Source: M3007 sp044226205
Lineage (GTDB): Bacteria; Bacteroidota; Bacteroidia; Chitinophagales; Saprospiraceae
Direction of reading: 5' to 3'
Assembly (NCBI GenBank): GCA_044226205.1
Contig: JBGAHL010000005.1
Coordinates: forward strand, 160,855 to 224,854
Length of the DNA: 64,000 nt
Made by a program: the position numbers and the translations under genes. The notes below the pieces were generated by a model. That model was not told where the DNA came from, searched no databases, and saw only the letters and a list, made by a program, of their open reading frames with translations. Shown one piece after another: positions 8,353 through 17,630 of this stretch (within the stretch, counting starts at the first letter, position 1; each line of letters starts with the position of its first letter).

Positions 8353-8766
8353 ATGCGACCAGTCTTGTTCCTCCTTTTCCTGTGGCTCGGCAGCGCCAAC
8401 ATGGCAACGGCACAGTCAAAAATGCCGGAAGACATCATTGCCGATATTTACAAAATACTCAACAGCGAGTCGCCGGAAACCGTGACGAGCAAGTACCTCT
8501 CCGAAATTGCCGACGACAAAGAGTCGCAAAACATGTTCAATTCCCAGTTCCGATCGCTGCACGACAATTTGGAAAAAGGCGAAGGGTTCGATATCATCGA
8601 AAAGACCCGTTATTCGGACAATTTGATCGCTTACAACTGCATTTTCAGGTACCGAATACCCATTTACTTCCGCTTTTTGTTCTACAAATACGAAGGGCAA
8701 TGGAAGATTACGTACTTCTACTTTTCGGATAAAGTGGCCAAAAACCTGGGTTTAGATACCGATTAA
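8353..8766 (+). CDS. Small exported protein of unknown function
   Basis: A 137-residue protein with an N-terminal signal peptide (MRPVLFLLFLWLGSANMATAQ). The mature part has several helices and then beta strands (NLIAYNCIFRYRIPIYFRFL, GQWKITYFYFSD), an arrangement reminiscent of NTF2/SnoaL-like folds. I cannot assign it to a family. It sits 20 bases after miaB and 4 bases before the sigma-54 regulator, so it is probably the middle gene of a three-gene unit. Confidence 0.65.
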   Translation: MRPVLFLLFLWLGSANMATAQSKMPEDIIADIYKILNSESPETVTSKYLSEIADDKESQNMFNSQFRSLHDNLEKGEGFDIIEKTRYSDNLIAYNCIFRYRIPIYFRFLFYKYEGQWKITYFYFSDKVAKNLGLDTD

Positions 8767-8770
8767 ACAC

Positions 8771-10069
8771 ATGGCAATCAATCTTCAATCCATAAAAGCG
8801 CGTTTCGGCATTGTCGGCAATTCTCCGATGCTCGATGCAGCGCTCGAAACGGCTGTACGCGTGGCGCCGACCGACCTTACGGTGCTCATCAACGGAGAGA
8901 GCGGCGTCGGCAAGGAAGTTTTTTCAAAAGTTATTCACGCCCTTAGCGCCCGAAAACACAGCGATTTTATCGCGATCAACTGCGGCGCCATTCCCGAAGG
9001 GACGATCAATTCGGAATTGTTCGGGCACGAAAAAGGCGCGTTCACCGGCGCCGTTAGTGACCGCAAGGGGTACTTTGAAACCGTCAATGGCGGCACCATC
9101 TTTCTCGACGAGATCGGCGAAATGCCGTCCGATACCCAGGCATACCTGCTGCGCGTTTTGGAAACCGGCGAGTTTATCCGCGTGGGCGCCTCCAGAGTAG
9201 AACGCACCGACGTGCGCGTCATCGCGGCAACCAATGTGGATTTGCAGGAACGGGTGCGCAAGGGCAAGTTTCGGGAAGACCTCTACTACCGCCTCAACAC
9301 GGTGCCGATACGCGTCCCGGCCCTTTACGAACGCCGCGAAGATATCCCCGTCTTGTTTCGCAAATTCGCCACGGACTTTGCCGAGCGCTACCGTATGCAG
9401 CCGGTTCGCCTCGATGAACGCGCCGAACTCGTTTTCGAAAACTATCGCTGGCCCGGCAACATCCGCGAACTCAAAAACGTAGCGGAGCAATTGTCCGTCC
9501 TGTCGGAAGAACGCCTGATCACGGCCGAAGCCTTGCAACAGATTATGCCCCAGGTTTTTACCCGCAACCTGCCCATGCGAGTCGATCACGGCGCCGGCAA
9601 TTACGGACAGGGAGGGCATGAATTTCAGGAGCGTGAAATCCTGTACAAGGTGCTTTTTGAAATGAAAAGCGACCTGAACGACCTCAAATCCCTGATTTAC
9701 GAACTGGTTCGCAGCAACAATCTGCACATGCCCGAACTTGGCAATTTCCGCCAGATTCAGCCTTCCTTCCCCTCGGGACTGGCTACTTCCCGCGACAATT
9801 TTGACGTCGTAACGGAAAAGCCGTCATTTTTCGCCGAGGAAGAACCTGCCGGACGGGTGACGCCGATTATCATCGATCAAACGCGTAACGGAACGGGTTA
9901 TGACAAATCCGAAGTGGAAGACGCCCCGCTGGCGATGGACGAAATTGAAAAAGAAGCCATCCGGAAAGCCTTGAAAAAATACAACGGCCGCCGCAAGGAG
10001 GCCGCCGAAGAATTGAAAATCTCGGAACGCACCCTTTATCGCAAAATCAAGGAATACAACCTGCAATAA
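8771..10069 (+). CDS. Sigma-54-dependent transcriptional activator without receiver domain
   Basis: A 432-residue bacterial enhancer-binding protein. The AAA+ domain begins almost at the N terminus: Walker A GESGVGKE at 42-49, the sigma-54-contacting GAFTGA loop at 89-94, and Walker B GGTIFLDEIGEM. A GNIREL motif follows. The C terminus carries a Fis-type helix-turn-helix (RKEAAEELKISERTLYRKI). There is no receiver, GAF or PAS domain, so it may be constitutively active or controlled by a partner or by its long linker (about 270-390). In many Bacteroidota a similar gene lies next to miaB; the regulon is not visible here. Confidence 0.9.
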   Translation: MAINLQSIKARFGIVGNSPMLDAALETAVRVAPTDLTVLINGESGVGKEVFSKVIHALSARKHSDFIAINCGAIPEGTINSELFGHEKGAFTGAVSDRKGYFETVNGGTIFLDEIGEMPSDTQAYLLRVLETGEFIRVGASRVERTDVRVIAATNVDLQERVRKGKFREDLYYRLNTVPIRVPALYERREDIPVLFRKFATDFAERYRMQPVRLDERAELVFENYRWPGNIRELKNVAEQLSVLSEERLITAEALQQIMPQVFTRNLPMRVDHGAGNYGQGGHEFQEREILYKVLFEMKSDLNDLKSLIYELVRSNNLHMPELGNFRQIQPSFPSGLATSRDNFDVVTEKPSFFAEEEPAGRVTPIIIDQTRNGTGYDKSEVEDAPLAMDEIEKEAIRKALKKYNGRRKEAAEELKISERTLYRKIKEYNLQ

Positions 10070-10238
10070 AGGCCGTAATGACTTTATATTTTCCTTAACA
10101 ACGGGTCGGCAGCGCCAGCATTCGGATTGGCGTCTTGGCCTCGGGTGTTAACGAATGACAAACCCCGGTACAGAATATGTTCCCTTTGGGATATTTGTCC
10201 GTCTCTTTTACCAACTTTTGTTCTAAAACCTGTCACGA

Positions 10239-11681
10239 ATGAAACGCACATTCGCCACGCTGCTTTTCTCAACCTGCCTCTCCCTTCTGGCCTTCGCCAC
10301 ACCGCCCGGTTACAAAATCAGGGTAAAACTGGACAACTACAACCAGCAGGAACTCATCCTCGGCTGGCACTACGGTGAAAAACAATACGTAAAAGACACC
10401 GTGACTGTCGGCGCCGACGGGTGGTTTACCTTCCAGGCCGACACTCTGCTGCCCTGCGGTGTGTACCTTTTGGTACTCAAACCCGACAACAATTTTATCC
10501 AGGTGCTCATCAACGACACCGAACAAAACATCACGGTGACCGGTGATGCAAAAGACGCCGTCAGTACCCTGAAATTCAAAGGCTCTGCCGATAATGACCT
10601 GTTTTACAATTATTTGCGCTACCTGAACGCGCAACGGCCCGAATCCGACACGCTGCGCGCCCAACTGGCGCGGGCCAAAGGCAACAAAGCCGATTCGACC
10701 AGGATCGCTCAGCAAATAATGGGGATCGACAAAAAGGTCAGGAAGTACCAGACCGACCTGATCGCCAAACACCCCGGCACCGTTTCCGCCAAAATCATCA
10801 AAGGCTCCCTCGAGCCGGAGATTCCTGAATATACGGGCGACGAAAAGACCGTGCAGCGCAACAAATATTATTGGGCGCGCGGGCACTATTTCGACAATAT
10901 CGACTTGGCCGACCCTTGCCTGTTGCATAGCCCCATCCTGTTCAGCAAGGTGGATTATTATATCAACAAAATGATCCCGCAACACCCGGACAGCATCAAT
11001 GTCGCGCTGGATTACATTTTGGGAAAAATGAAGTCCTCCCCGGAGAACTATAAATACTTCCTGATCCACTTCCTCAACTACTACGCGAAGTCGACGTTCG
11101 TCGGCATGGATGCCTGCTATGTGCACCTGGCCAAAAACTACTACTGCACGAATCAGGCGCCGTGGATGCAGACGGAAGATCTGGAAAAGATCTGCGACAA
11201 TGCCGCCCGTCTTGAACCCATTCTGATCGGTAAAATTGCGCCCAACATCACCGTCAAGGATCGCAACAACCAGCCTATGTCCCTCTGGGATGTCGATGCC
11301 GACTACACCGTGTTGTTTTTCTGGGACCCCGAATGCAGCCACTGCAAAAAGGCGGCGCCATTTATGGTCGAATTTGCCAACAAGTTCAAGGATCGCGGGG
11401 TGAAAATCTTCGCCGTTTGCACCGCCGTTTCGGACAAAGGCCCCGAATGCTGGAAAAGCGCCGAAGAAAAAGGCTTCTCGGATATCCTTTTCCTCAATAC
11501 CTATGACCCCTACATCCAAAGCCGTTACAAAACGCTTTACGATGTCAAAAGCACGCCGCAGATCTTCATTCTCGACCGCAAGCACGAAATTCTCATGAAA
11601 CGTATCGGCGCCGAGCAACTGCCCGAAGTGATGGAGGAAGTCATGCGATTCCAGGAAGAAAAGAAGAAGCAGGGACGTTGA
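10239..11681 (+). CDS. Exported TlpA-like thioredoxin-fold protein with DUF4369/DUF5106-type N terminus
   Basis: A 480-residue periplasmic or outer-membrane-associated protein. A signal peptide (to about residue 21) is followed by a beta-rich DUF4369-like domain (about 22-110), a helical middle region (DUF5106-like, about 120-330), and a C-terminal thioredoxin fold. The redox motif is CSHC (Cys366, Cys369) after VLFFWDPE, and the cis-proline loop is KSTPQIFILD. Such proteins are common in Bacteroidota and are thought to reduce or resolve disulfides in the cell envelope; the partner is unknown. It stands alone and ends at a strong terminator. The upstream 169 bases hold no clear promoter match. 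Confidence 0.85.
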   Translation: MKRTFATLLFSTCLSLLAFATPPGYKIRVKLDNYNQQELILGWHYGEKQYVKDTVTVGADGWFTFQADTLLPCGVYLLVLKPDNNFIQVLINDTEQNITVTGDAKDAVSTLKFKGSADNDLFYNYLRYLNAQRPESDTLRAQLARAKGNKADSTRIAQQIMGIDKKVRKYQTDLIAKHPGTVSAKIIKGSLEPEIPEYTGDEKTVQRNKYYWARGHYFDNIDLADPCLLHSPILFSKVDYYINKMIPQHPDSINVALDYILGKMKSSPENYKYFLIHFLNYYAKSTFVGMDACYVHLAKNYYCTNQAPWMQTEDLEKICDNAARLEPILIGKIAPNITVKDRNNQPMSLWDVDADYTVLFFWDPECSHCKKAAPFMVEFANKFKDRGVKIFAVCTAVSDKGPECWKSAEEKGFSDILFLNTYDPYIQSRYKTLYDVKSTPQIFILDRKHEILMKRIGAEQLPEVMEEVMRFQEEKKKQGR

Positions 11682-11712
11682 TCGGGCCGAGAGGCTTCTT
11701 CATTGTCAAGAC

Positions 11713-11750
11713 CAGGCAGCGGGCGGAAATCGCTCGCTGCCTGTTTTTTT
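11713..11750 (+). terminator. Intrinsic terminator between convergent genes
   Basis: A 13-bp stem with one G-T wobble (11713-11725 with 11731-11743, loop GAAAT) is followed by seven T residues. The T run reaches the stop codon of the convergent permease gene. Confidence 0.9.
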
Positions 11751-12816
11751 ACCTGCCGCCGTCGATCCTGACTCTCGGGTCGAGCCAGGCGTACAGCAGG
11801 TCGGCCAAAAGGTTGATCACGATAAAAACGATCGAAGTAAACAACACGCAACCCAGCACCACCGGCAGGTCGAAGTTGAGCAAGGCCGTCACCGTCACGT
11901 CGCCCAAACCTTTGAAATTGAAGACATTTTCAACAAAAAAAGCCCCGGTCAACAATGCCGCGAACCAGCCGGACACCGCCGACGCGACCGGGTTGAGCGC
12001 GTTGCGCAATGCATGGCGCACGACGACCACTGCCGCGGGCAAACCTTTCGCGCGGGCGGTGCGGACATAGTCTTGGGACAATACGTCGAGCATGGCGCCC
12101 CTGGTCAGTTGCGCGATCAGCGCTACCGGGCGCAGACCCAGGGCGATGGCCGGTAAAACGAGGTTTCGCCAGCGCAATTCCCAGTCCCCAAAATCATCCA
12201 GGGCGTACAAGCTGCCCTGTACTTCGAGCCCCGTCCAGTTTTCGAGCCAGTAGCCGAATACCAGCGCCAGTAAAATCGCGGCGACATACGAAGGCAGGGA
12301 ATAGCCCAGTACGGCCAGTACGGCAATCAGGTTGTCGACCCAGGTGTGTACTTTGAGTGCCGATAAAATACCCAGAAAAAGCCCGAACAACAGCGCAATC
12401 AGCAGCGCGGCAACCGCGAGCAGGGCCGTGGAAGGAATGGCTTCCGCCAAAATCTCGGATACCTGACGCCCGCTCTGGAACGACTCGCGCAGGTAAGGCC
12501 ATTTTGCAACGACAACCTTGTTGCCTGCGTAATGCCAGAGCACGGCGTAGTGGTATTTTCGTTGGTTGTCTGTCGAGTTTTCGAGCGTAGAGATCGGGGA
12601 AAGGTCGAGTAAATAACGCCCCAGTTGAACGTACAAGGGCTGATCGAGGCCCAGTTCAGCCGTTTTTGCTTTTACCGTCGAAACATCACTGCGTTGGCCG
12701 AAAGTGAGTCTTGTCGGATCGACCGGCGCGAGGAAAATGATGCCCGCAATGGTTGTCACCACTACCAGCATGACCAGAATGCCGTAAGCCAGGCGCCGAA
12801 GGATAAAAGCGATCAC
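11749..12816 (-). CDS. Oligopeptide/dipeptide ABC transporter permease (DppB/OppB type)
   Basis: A 355-residue inner-membrane permease of the peptide/nickel ABC importer family. It has an N-terminal helix (FILRRLAYGILVMLVVVTTI), a large periplasmic loop (about 30-125), and five further membrane segments. The cytoplasmic EAA-type loop DYVRTARAKGLPAAVVVVRHAL contacts the ATPase. The periplasmic loop is longer than in E. coli DppB, as often in Bacteroidota. No partner permease, binding protein or ATPase gene is adjacent; the double ATPase at 62154-63860 could be its partner (inference). selD starts upstream on the same strand, 22 bases away. Confidence 0.88.
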   Translation of the reverse strand: MIAFILRRLAYGILVMLVVVTTIAGIIFLAPVDPTRLTFGQRSDVSTVKAKTAELGLDQPLYVQLGRYLLDLSPISTLENSTDNQRKYHYAVLWHYAGNKVVVAKWPYLRESFQSGRQVSEILAEAIPSTALLAVAALLIALLFGLFLGILSALKVHTWVDNLIAVLAVLGYSLPSYVAAILLALVFGYWLENWTGLEVQGSLYALDDFGDWELRWRNLVLPAIALGLRPVALIAQLTRGAMLDVLSQDYVRTARAKGLPAAVVVVRHALRNALNPVASAVSGWFAALLTGAFFVENVFNFKGLGDVTVTALLNFDLPVVLGCVLFTSIVFIVINLLADLLYAWLDPRVRIDGGR

Positions 12817-12838
12817 AAGGCAAAAATAGACCGTAAAA

Positions 12839-13891
12839 TCAAACGACCGTTATGACTACGGCTTGTTGTTCGATCATAAATCCCAGAGGCTTCAAATGCA
12901 GACCGATCCCGGCGGCAACGGCCTCGAACTCCGCTTCGTGCCCTGGCGCCACGGCAACCAGCAGGCCGCCGCTGGTTTGAGGGTCGGCCAGCAAATGGCG
13001 TTTTTTGCCCTCGGCGCCCGCTACTTTTTCGCCGTAGCTGTCCCAATTGCGGTTGGTTCCGCCGGGGACGCACTTGTTTTCGAGATAAAAATCGAGCACT
13101 TCGGGGTTGAGAACCGGCGTTTTGTCAAATTCGACGATAGCGCTGGTTTGACTTGCTTCGCACATTTCTGCCAAATGCCCCAGCAGACCGAACCCCGTCA
13201 CGTCGGTCATAGCCTGCACATAAGACAGCTGGCCGAAGCGTTCGCCGGCCTTGTTGAGCCGTTTCATGCTGTCGGGCGCCAGGTCGGCGTGCTCGGGCTT
13301 CAAAAGACCTTTTTTCTGAGCAGTGGTCAGAATGCCCACGCCCAGCGGCTTGGTCAGGTACAGTTTGGCGCCGGGAGTTGCGCCGCCATTTTTTTTCAGG
13401 TTTTCAAGTCTGACGCGGCCCGTAACGGCAAGGCCGAAGATCGGCTCCGGGCTGTCGATACTGTGCCCGCCTGCCAGCGGAATGCCCGCTTCCGCGCAGG
13501 CCTGACGGCCGCCCTCGATCACCTTGTTGGCCACCTCGGGCGGCAGGGTATTGATGGGCCAACCCAGGATGGCGATGGCCAAAAGTGGCGTGCCGCCCAT
13601 GGCATAGATATCGCTGATGGCATTCACTGAAGCGATACGGCCAAAATCGGCGGGATCGTCCACGATCGGCATAAAAAAATCGGTGGTGCTAACCACGGCC
13701 GTTCCGTCGCCAAGATCCATGACGGCGGCATCGTCGCGTTCTTCATTGCCCACCAGTAGCCCGGGGAAAGGCTCGTGCGTTGTAGCGCTTTTCAGAATAT
13801 GATCCAGCACCCGCGGCGCGATTTTGCAGCCGCAACCTGCCCCGTGAGAGTATTGCGTGAGTTTGTAGTCTGAAATTTCTTCGTTTACCAT
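12839..13891 (-). CDS. selD: Selenide, water dikinase (selenophosphate synthase)
   Basis: Makes selenophosphate from selenide and ATP, the selenium donor for selenocysteine and for 2-selenouridine in tRNA. The 350-residue protein starts with LTQYSHGAGCGCKIAP; Cys20 and Lys23 match the catalytic Cys17 and Lys20 of E. coli SelD, so this is the cysteine rather than the selenocysteine form. The ATP-binding and substrate loops (GDGTAVVSTTDFFMP, GGHSIDSPEPIFGLAVTG, TDVTGFGLLGHLAEM, DPQTSGGLLVAV) are intact. The start overlaps the last 7 bases of the TonB-dependent receptor gene, suggesting translational coupling. No selA, selB or selU is in the window. Confidence 0.95.
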   Translation of the reverse strand: MVNEEISDYKLTQYSHGAGCGCKIAPRVLDHILKSATTHEPFPGLLVGNEERDDAAVMDLGDGTAVVSTTDFFMPIVDDPADFGRIASVNAISDIYAMGGTPLLAIAILGWPINTLPPEVANKVIEGGRQACAEAGIPLAGGHSIDSPEPIFGLAVTGRVRLENLKKNGGATPGAKLYLTKPLGVGILTTAQKKGLLKPEHADLAPDSMKRLNKAGERFGQLSYVQAMTDVTGFGLLGHLAEMCEASQTSAIVEFDKTPVLNPEVLDFYLENKCVPGGTNRNWDSYGEKVAGAEGKKRHLLADPQTSGGLLVAVAPGHEAEFEAVAAGIGLHLKPLGFMIEQQAVVITVV

Positions 13892-16158
13892 TGTACAGTA
13901 AAACTGAGGCTGGGCAGAATGGGCAACTGGTTGATGCGGGTGTACCGCACGCGGTCGAAGTAGAAAATGTTGGGGCGGTCATACACGTTGGTGCAGGATG
14001 CCGTGATCTCCGCTTTGCCATGTTTGCCGAACTCGAACGTGCGTTTCAGCGAGATGTCGAGGCGATGGTAGTACGGCAAGCGGCCGCCGTTGCGGGTCGA
14101 ATCGTACACGATTCCGTAGTCGGGGTTGCCGCCGTAAACATCGGTGTTGAGAATGTCGCCAAAGTTGTAGTTGGAATAAAAACCCTGTGTCAGGGTGAAA
14201 GGAAAACCGGAACCAAAGTTGAAACGCGCGCCGAATTCCCACTCGTCTTTTTTACCCATCTGGTACGTACCAACGAGGTTGACATTGTGACGGCGGTCGA
14301 ATACCGGCGGATAGGTCTGTTCGCCATCATTGCGGTTGACGAAGCCCAGCGAATAGGCGCCCCACAGATAAGCTTTGCGCCATTCTATTTTGCCGGAAAT
14401 ATCGAAACCGTATGCTTCGCCCGTCTCGGCAACGTAGTTGGGGTCGTTTGCCTCGGTCTTGTTGCGATTCAAAGCCACCAACTGCGTAAAATCCTTGTAG
14501 TAGCCTTCCAGGTTCAGGTCGAAGTTGTCGGTCAGGTCCACCTCGAAGCCACCTACTGCGTGCCATGCCTTTTGCAGGCGGTCTTTTTTAGGCAGCAAAG
14601 TTTCAGGATCGTACACTTGCTCGTCGGGGGTTGAGAGAAAGCCGACAAAAAGGTTGACGATGTCGCGTTCGTTGACCGTGGAGAGCAGGTTTTGGGAATA
14701 AAGGCCGCCGGCTGCCTTGATACGAAGGAAATCGGTGATGTTGTATTTAAGGCCCAGACGAGGCTCGGGGGAAAAGTCGGGCAGCGAAGCGTAATACTGA
14801 ACGCGGAAACCCGGCTCGATGACAAGCGGTCCGATTTTGCGTTTCCAGCGGACAAAACCCGTGATTTCTGTATTGTCGTCCTTGCGGCTGAAATCGTAAT
14901 TGCGGAAGTTAACGTATTCGAACACCGTACGCATACCGTTCAGTTCGAGGCCGTAGCGCACTTCGTTGTCGCGGCCGAAATTGGTAAAATTCAGCACGGC
15001 ATTGTAGCCCGAAATCGAACTGCTGCGCGGTTTGCGATCCGCTTCCACGATGTTCGATTTATAATTGGTAAAGGTCAGCACCCCGCTGACGATCGTGTTC
15101 GAGTTGCTGGGGATCAGGGTAAAATCCATGCCGCCGCCGCCGCTCTGCCATCCGTATTCGGTGATCGGGTATTTTACACCGTCGTCGTATTTGAAGCCGA
15201 AAAAGTTCAGCTTGCTGCCGTTTCCGGTCAGCAGGGAAAGTTTGCCGTACACGTCCTGATAGTCGAAAGGAATGCCGATCGAATCGTTGACGTAAGAGTA
15301 GAAGGTTTTATCCGTCTGATTGATCAAAGCCTTTTTCCCCGTGAGCACAAAAGAGATGCTGCCGCCGCCTTCCGTTTTAAGCGGCACGATGGGGCCTTCG
15401 ATCAGCGCCTTGGCCTGGAAAGGACTGGCCGAAACGAGTCCTGAAAGCCGTTTTCTGTTGCCTTCGCGGGTTTTTACGTCCACGATAGCCGAAATACGGC
15501 CGCCGTAATCGGCATTGAAGCCGCCGGTGAGCACGTCCACGTTGCGGATCAGTTCGGTTTCAAACACGGAGAAAAAGCCGATGCTGTGGAAGGGGTTGAA
15601 AATGGTCATCCCGTCGAGCAGGATGCGGTTTTGAACGGGAGAGCCGCCGCGGATGTACAACTGACCGCCCTGGTCGCCCGTAAAAATAACGCCGGGAAGT
15701 ACGGTGAGGTACTGGGCAATATCGGCCTGACCACCTGTGGAGGGCAGGGCGCGGATTTGTTTGGGCGTGACGGAAAGTTTCGAAATCTGAACGTCGTTGC
15801 GCGCCTGCTCCCGCCGACCGCTGATGACTACTTCTCCCAGTTTGCTGCCGGACTCCGAGATCGTGACATTTTGGTACACAATTTCGCCGCCGCGAACCGT
15901 GACGGCCGTGCGGGTCGAATCGTAACCGACGTAAGTGACCAGCAATTGATAGTTCCCGGCAGGGACATTGGCAATGGTAAAAAAGCCGTTGATATCAGTC
16001 GTGACGCCCAGTGCGGCGCCTTCCAGTTGCACCGTGGCAAAGGATACGGGTTGTGTGGTTTCCTGGTCGTACACGGTACCGCGAACGATACCTTTTTGTG
16101 CCAGCAAAGTCGTGGTGGAAAACAGGCCCAGAATTAGCAGTAGAAACAGATTGCGCAT
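13885..16158 (-). CDS. TonB-dependent receptor with carboxypeptidase-regulatory-like domain
   Basis: A 757-residue outer-membrane receptor. After the signal peptide (MRNLFLLLILGLFSTTTLLAQ) comes a CarboxypepD_reg-like domain (about 24-105, GTVYDQETTQPVSFATVQLE). A plug domain (about 120-230, LPGVIFTGDQGGQLYIRGGS) and a 22-strand-type barrel ending in ...SFTVQW follow. I chose the ATG giving the signal peptide; an upstream in-frame extension has no signal-like character. A -7 box candidate lies 25 bases upstream. No SusD partner is present, so a glycan substrate is not indicated. The overlap with selD raises the possibility of a selenium-related ligand, but this is inference. Confidence 0.92.
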   Translation of the reverse strand: MRNLFLLLILGLFSTTTLLAQKGIVRGTVYDQETTQPVSFATVQLEGAALGVTTDINGFFTIANVPAGNYQLLVTYVGYDSTRTAVTVRGGEIVYQNVTISESGSKLGEVVISGRREQARNDVQISKLSVTPKQIRALPSTGGQADIAQYLTVLPGVIFTGDQGGQLYIRGGSPVQNRILLDGMTIFNPFHSIGFFSVFETELIRNVDVLTGGFNADYGGRISAIVDVKTREGNRKRLSGLVSASPFQAKALIEGPIVPLKTEGGGSISFVLTGKKALINQTDKTFYSYVNDSIGIPFDYQDVYGKLSLLTGNGSKLNFFGFKYDDGVKYPITEYGWQSGGGGMDFTLIPSNSNTIVSGVLTFTNYKSNIVEADRKPRSSSISGYNAVLNFTNFGRDNEVRYGLELNGMRTVFEYVNFRNYDFSRKDDNTEITGFVRWKRKIGPLVIEPGFRVQYYASLPDFSPEPRLGLKYNITDFLRIKAAGGLYSQNLLSTVNERDIVNLFVGFLSTPDEQVYDPETLLPKKDRLQKAWHAVGGFEVDLTDNFDLNLEGYYKDFTQLVALNRNKTEANDPNYVAETGEAYGFDISGKIEWRKAYLWGAYSLGFVNRNDGEQTYPPVFDRRHNVNLVGTYQMGKKDEWEFGARFNFGSGFPFTLTQGFYSNYNFGDILNTDVYGGNPDYGIVYDSTRNGGRLPYYHRLDISLKRTFEFGKHGKAEITASCTNVYDRPNIFYFDRVRYTRINQLPILPSLSFTVQW

Positions 16159-16182
16159 CGTGAAAATTTGTTTTGGCGGCGG

Positions 16183-16190
16183 CAAAGATA
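16183..16190 (-). promoter_or_regulatory. Candidate -7 box of the TonB receptor-selD operon
   Basis: On the minus strand TATCTTTG fits TAnnTTTG, 24 bases before the receptor start codon. No TTG at the expected -33 distance was found. Confidence 0.35.
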
Positions 16191-16306
16191 GATTCAGCCT
16201 GCAACTTCGTCCCCCTGTGAAAAGAAATAGGCCGACAAATACCACAGTTTCACGCATTTCGGCCGCCAGCCTGTAAAGGATGAACGGATTTGTGGAATTT
16301 TGCCCC

Positions 16307-17617
16307 ATGCTCGTTGTCGAAACTGCGCCCGTTTATTTGCCCGAAAAAGAATACGCCCTGGGTGTTTTGCTCAGGGAACGCCTGGGCATTCCGTTCCGGC
16401 TGTCGGCAGTCGACAACGGTCGGGATTACACCTTCAAGACACCTGACGGGAACATCCTGGTCGTGGAGGATCATTTTTTTGGACAAATAAAAACCGAAAC
16501 CTACCTCGAAGCGGGCAATGTCCCGGATTCGGCAACACAGATCCCCCACCCGTTTATCGCCGGCGAAACGCTTGGACTGTTGTACGGACGCCCGTTTTTC
16601 GACGACAATCGCTGCGGGGTCGACCTCGTGGCGTCGACATTTTTCATGCTCACCCGCTGGGAAGAATATGTAAAACCCGACCGCGACCGGCATGGCCGTT
16701 TTCCTGCGGTGGCTTCGCTGGCAGTCAGGAGCGGATTTCTGGAACATCCCGTGGTGGATGAATACGCGGCCCTGCTGGGCGCCTGGCTGCATTGGCTGGG
16801 CTACCGCCTGCCGATGCCCGACCGGCAGTTTTCCCTGCATCTCTCGCACGACGTGGATCACCCCCTGCTTTGGTGGCGGGCCTCGGATCGTTTCAAAACC
16901 CTGAGCGGCAGCCTTTTGAAAAGAGGAAGTCTGCGGGAGTTTGCCTTCTGGCTTCGCCGTCCCGCGCGCGATCCTTTCGATACCTTCGACTGGTTGATGG
17001 ATGTTTCCGAACGGCGCGGATTGGTCAGCCAGTTTAATTTTTTGGGAAAAAGGCCGAAAGGCTCCGATTGCTGGTACCCGTTTTCACACCCTTTTGTGCA
17101 AAATTTGATCAAAAAAATTGCGCAAAGGGGGCATGAAATCGGCTTTCACCCCTCCTACGAGGCTTTCGACGACGAACAAAAATTTCGGCAGGAACTCGAT
17201 TCCGTGCGACAAGCGGCAGCACCCGCCGTCGTCCGCTCCGGCCGCCAGCATTATCTGCGTTTTGCGGCGCCGCATACCTGGCAAGTGTGGGCCGACGCCG
17301 GGCTGCAAACCGACAGCACCCTGGGGTACGCAGAGGCGCCGGGGTTTCGCTGCGGCACTTGTCTACCCTTTCCGGTCTTCAATTTCCTGACCCGCCAGAC
17401 GCTGCCGCTGCGCGAAGTACCCCTGATCGCCATGGATGTCAGTTTTAAAAACTATCGCGACGACACGCCCGAACAAGCCTTGCGCACACTCAACCGACTG
17501 TGCGAGCAGGTGCGCAAACACCAGGGTGTCTTTACCTTGTTGTGGCACAATTCATCGCTCGACGATTACTACTGGCGCCACTGGAAGCCCGTTTATGAAA
17601 CCTTTGTCCATGCTTGA
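16307..17617 (+). CDS. Polysaccharide-deacetylase-like (DUF7033-type) protein
   Basis: About 436 residues. The N-terminal half (VYLPEKEYALGVLLRERLGI and following) resembles the DUF7033 module found before NodB-like domains in Bacteroidota. The C-terminal half is a polysaccharide-deacetylase-like barrel: FSLHLSHDVDHP carries the metal-site Asp-His pair, GHEIGFHPSYEAF a second motif, and LLWHNS the closing motif. These enzymes remove N- or O-acetyl groups from surface glycans. No signal peptide is seen, so the site of action may be cytoplasmic. An ATG at 16280 with GGA directly before it would add nine residues. The gene lies between the receptor and the Wzi-like barrel gene. Confidence 0.75.
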   Translation: MLVVETAPVYLPEKEYALGVLLRERLGIPFRLSAVDNGRDYTFKTPDGNILVVEDHFFGQIKTETYLEAGNVPDSATQIPHPFIAGETLGLLYGRPFFDDNRCGVDLVASTFFMLTRWEEYVKPDRDRHGRFPAVASLAVRSGFLEHPVVDEYAALLGAWLHWLGYRLPMPDRQFSLHLSHDVDHPLLWWRASDRFKTLSGSLLKRGSLREFAFWLRRPARDPFDTFDWLMDVSERRGLVSQFNFLGKRPKGSDCWYPFSHPFVQNLIKKIAQRGHEIGFHPSYEAFDDEQKFRQELDSVRQAAAPAVVRSGRQHYLRFAAPHTWQVWADAGLQTDSTLGYAEAPGFRCGTCLPFPVFNFLTRQTLPLREVPLIAMDVSFKNYRDDTPEQALRTLNRLCEQVRKHQGVFTLLWHNSSLDDYYWRHWKPVYETFVHA

Positions 17618-17630
17618 TCTCCATCCGGTT

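Noticed and set aside
10070..10238. Intergenic stretch before the thioredoxin-fold gene, examined for promoter or small RNA
   Set aside because: Several near-matches to TAnnTTTG exist, but none with a convincing -33 element or a stable hairpin.
17436..17630. In-frame extension of the Wzi-like protein
   Set aside because: It runs through the end of the deacetylase gene; the ATG at 17631 gives a proper signal peptide.
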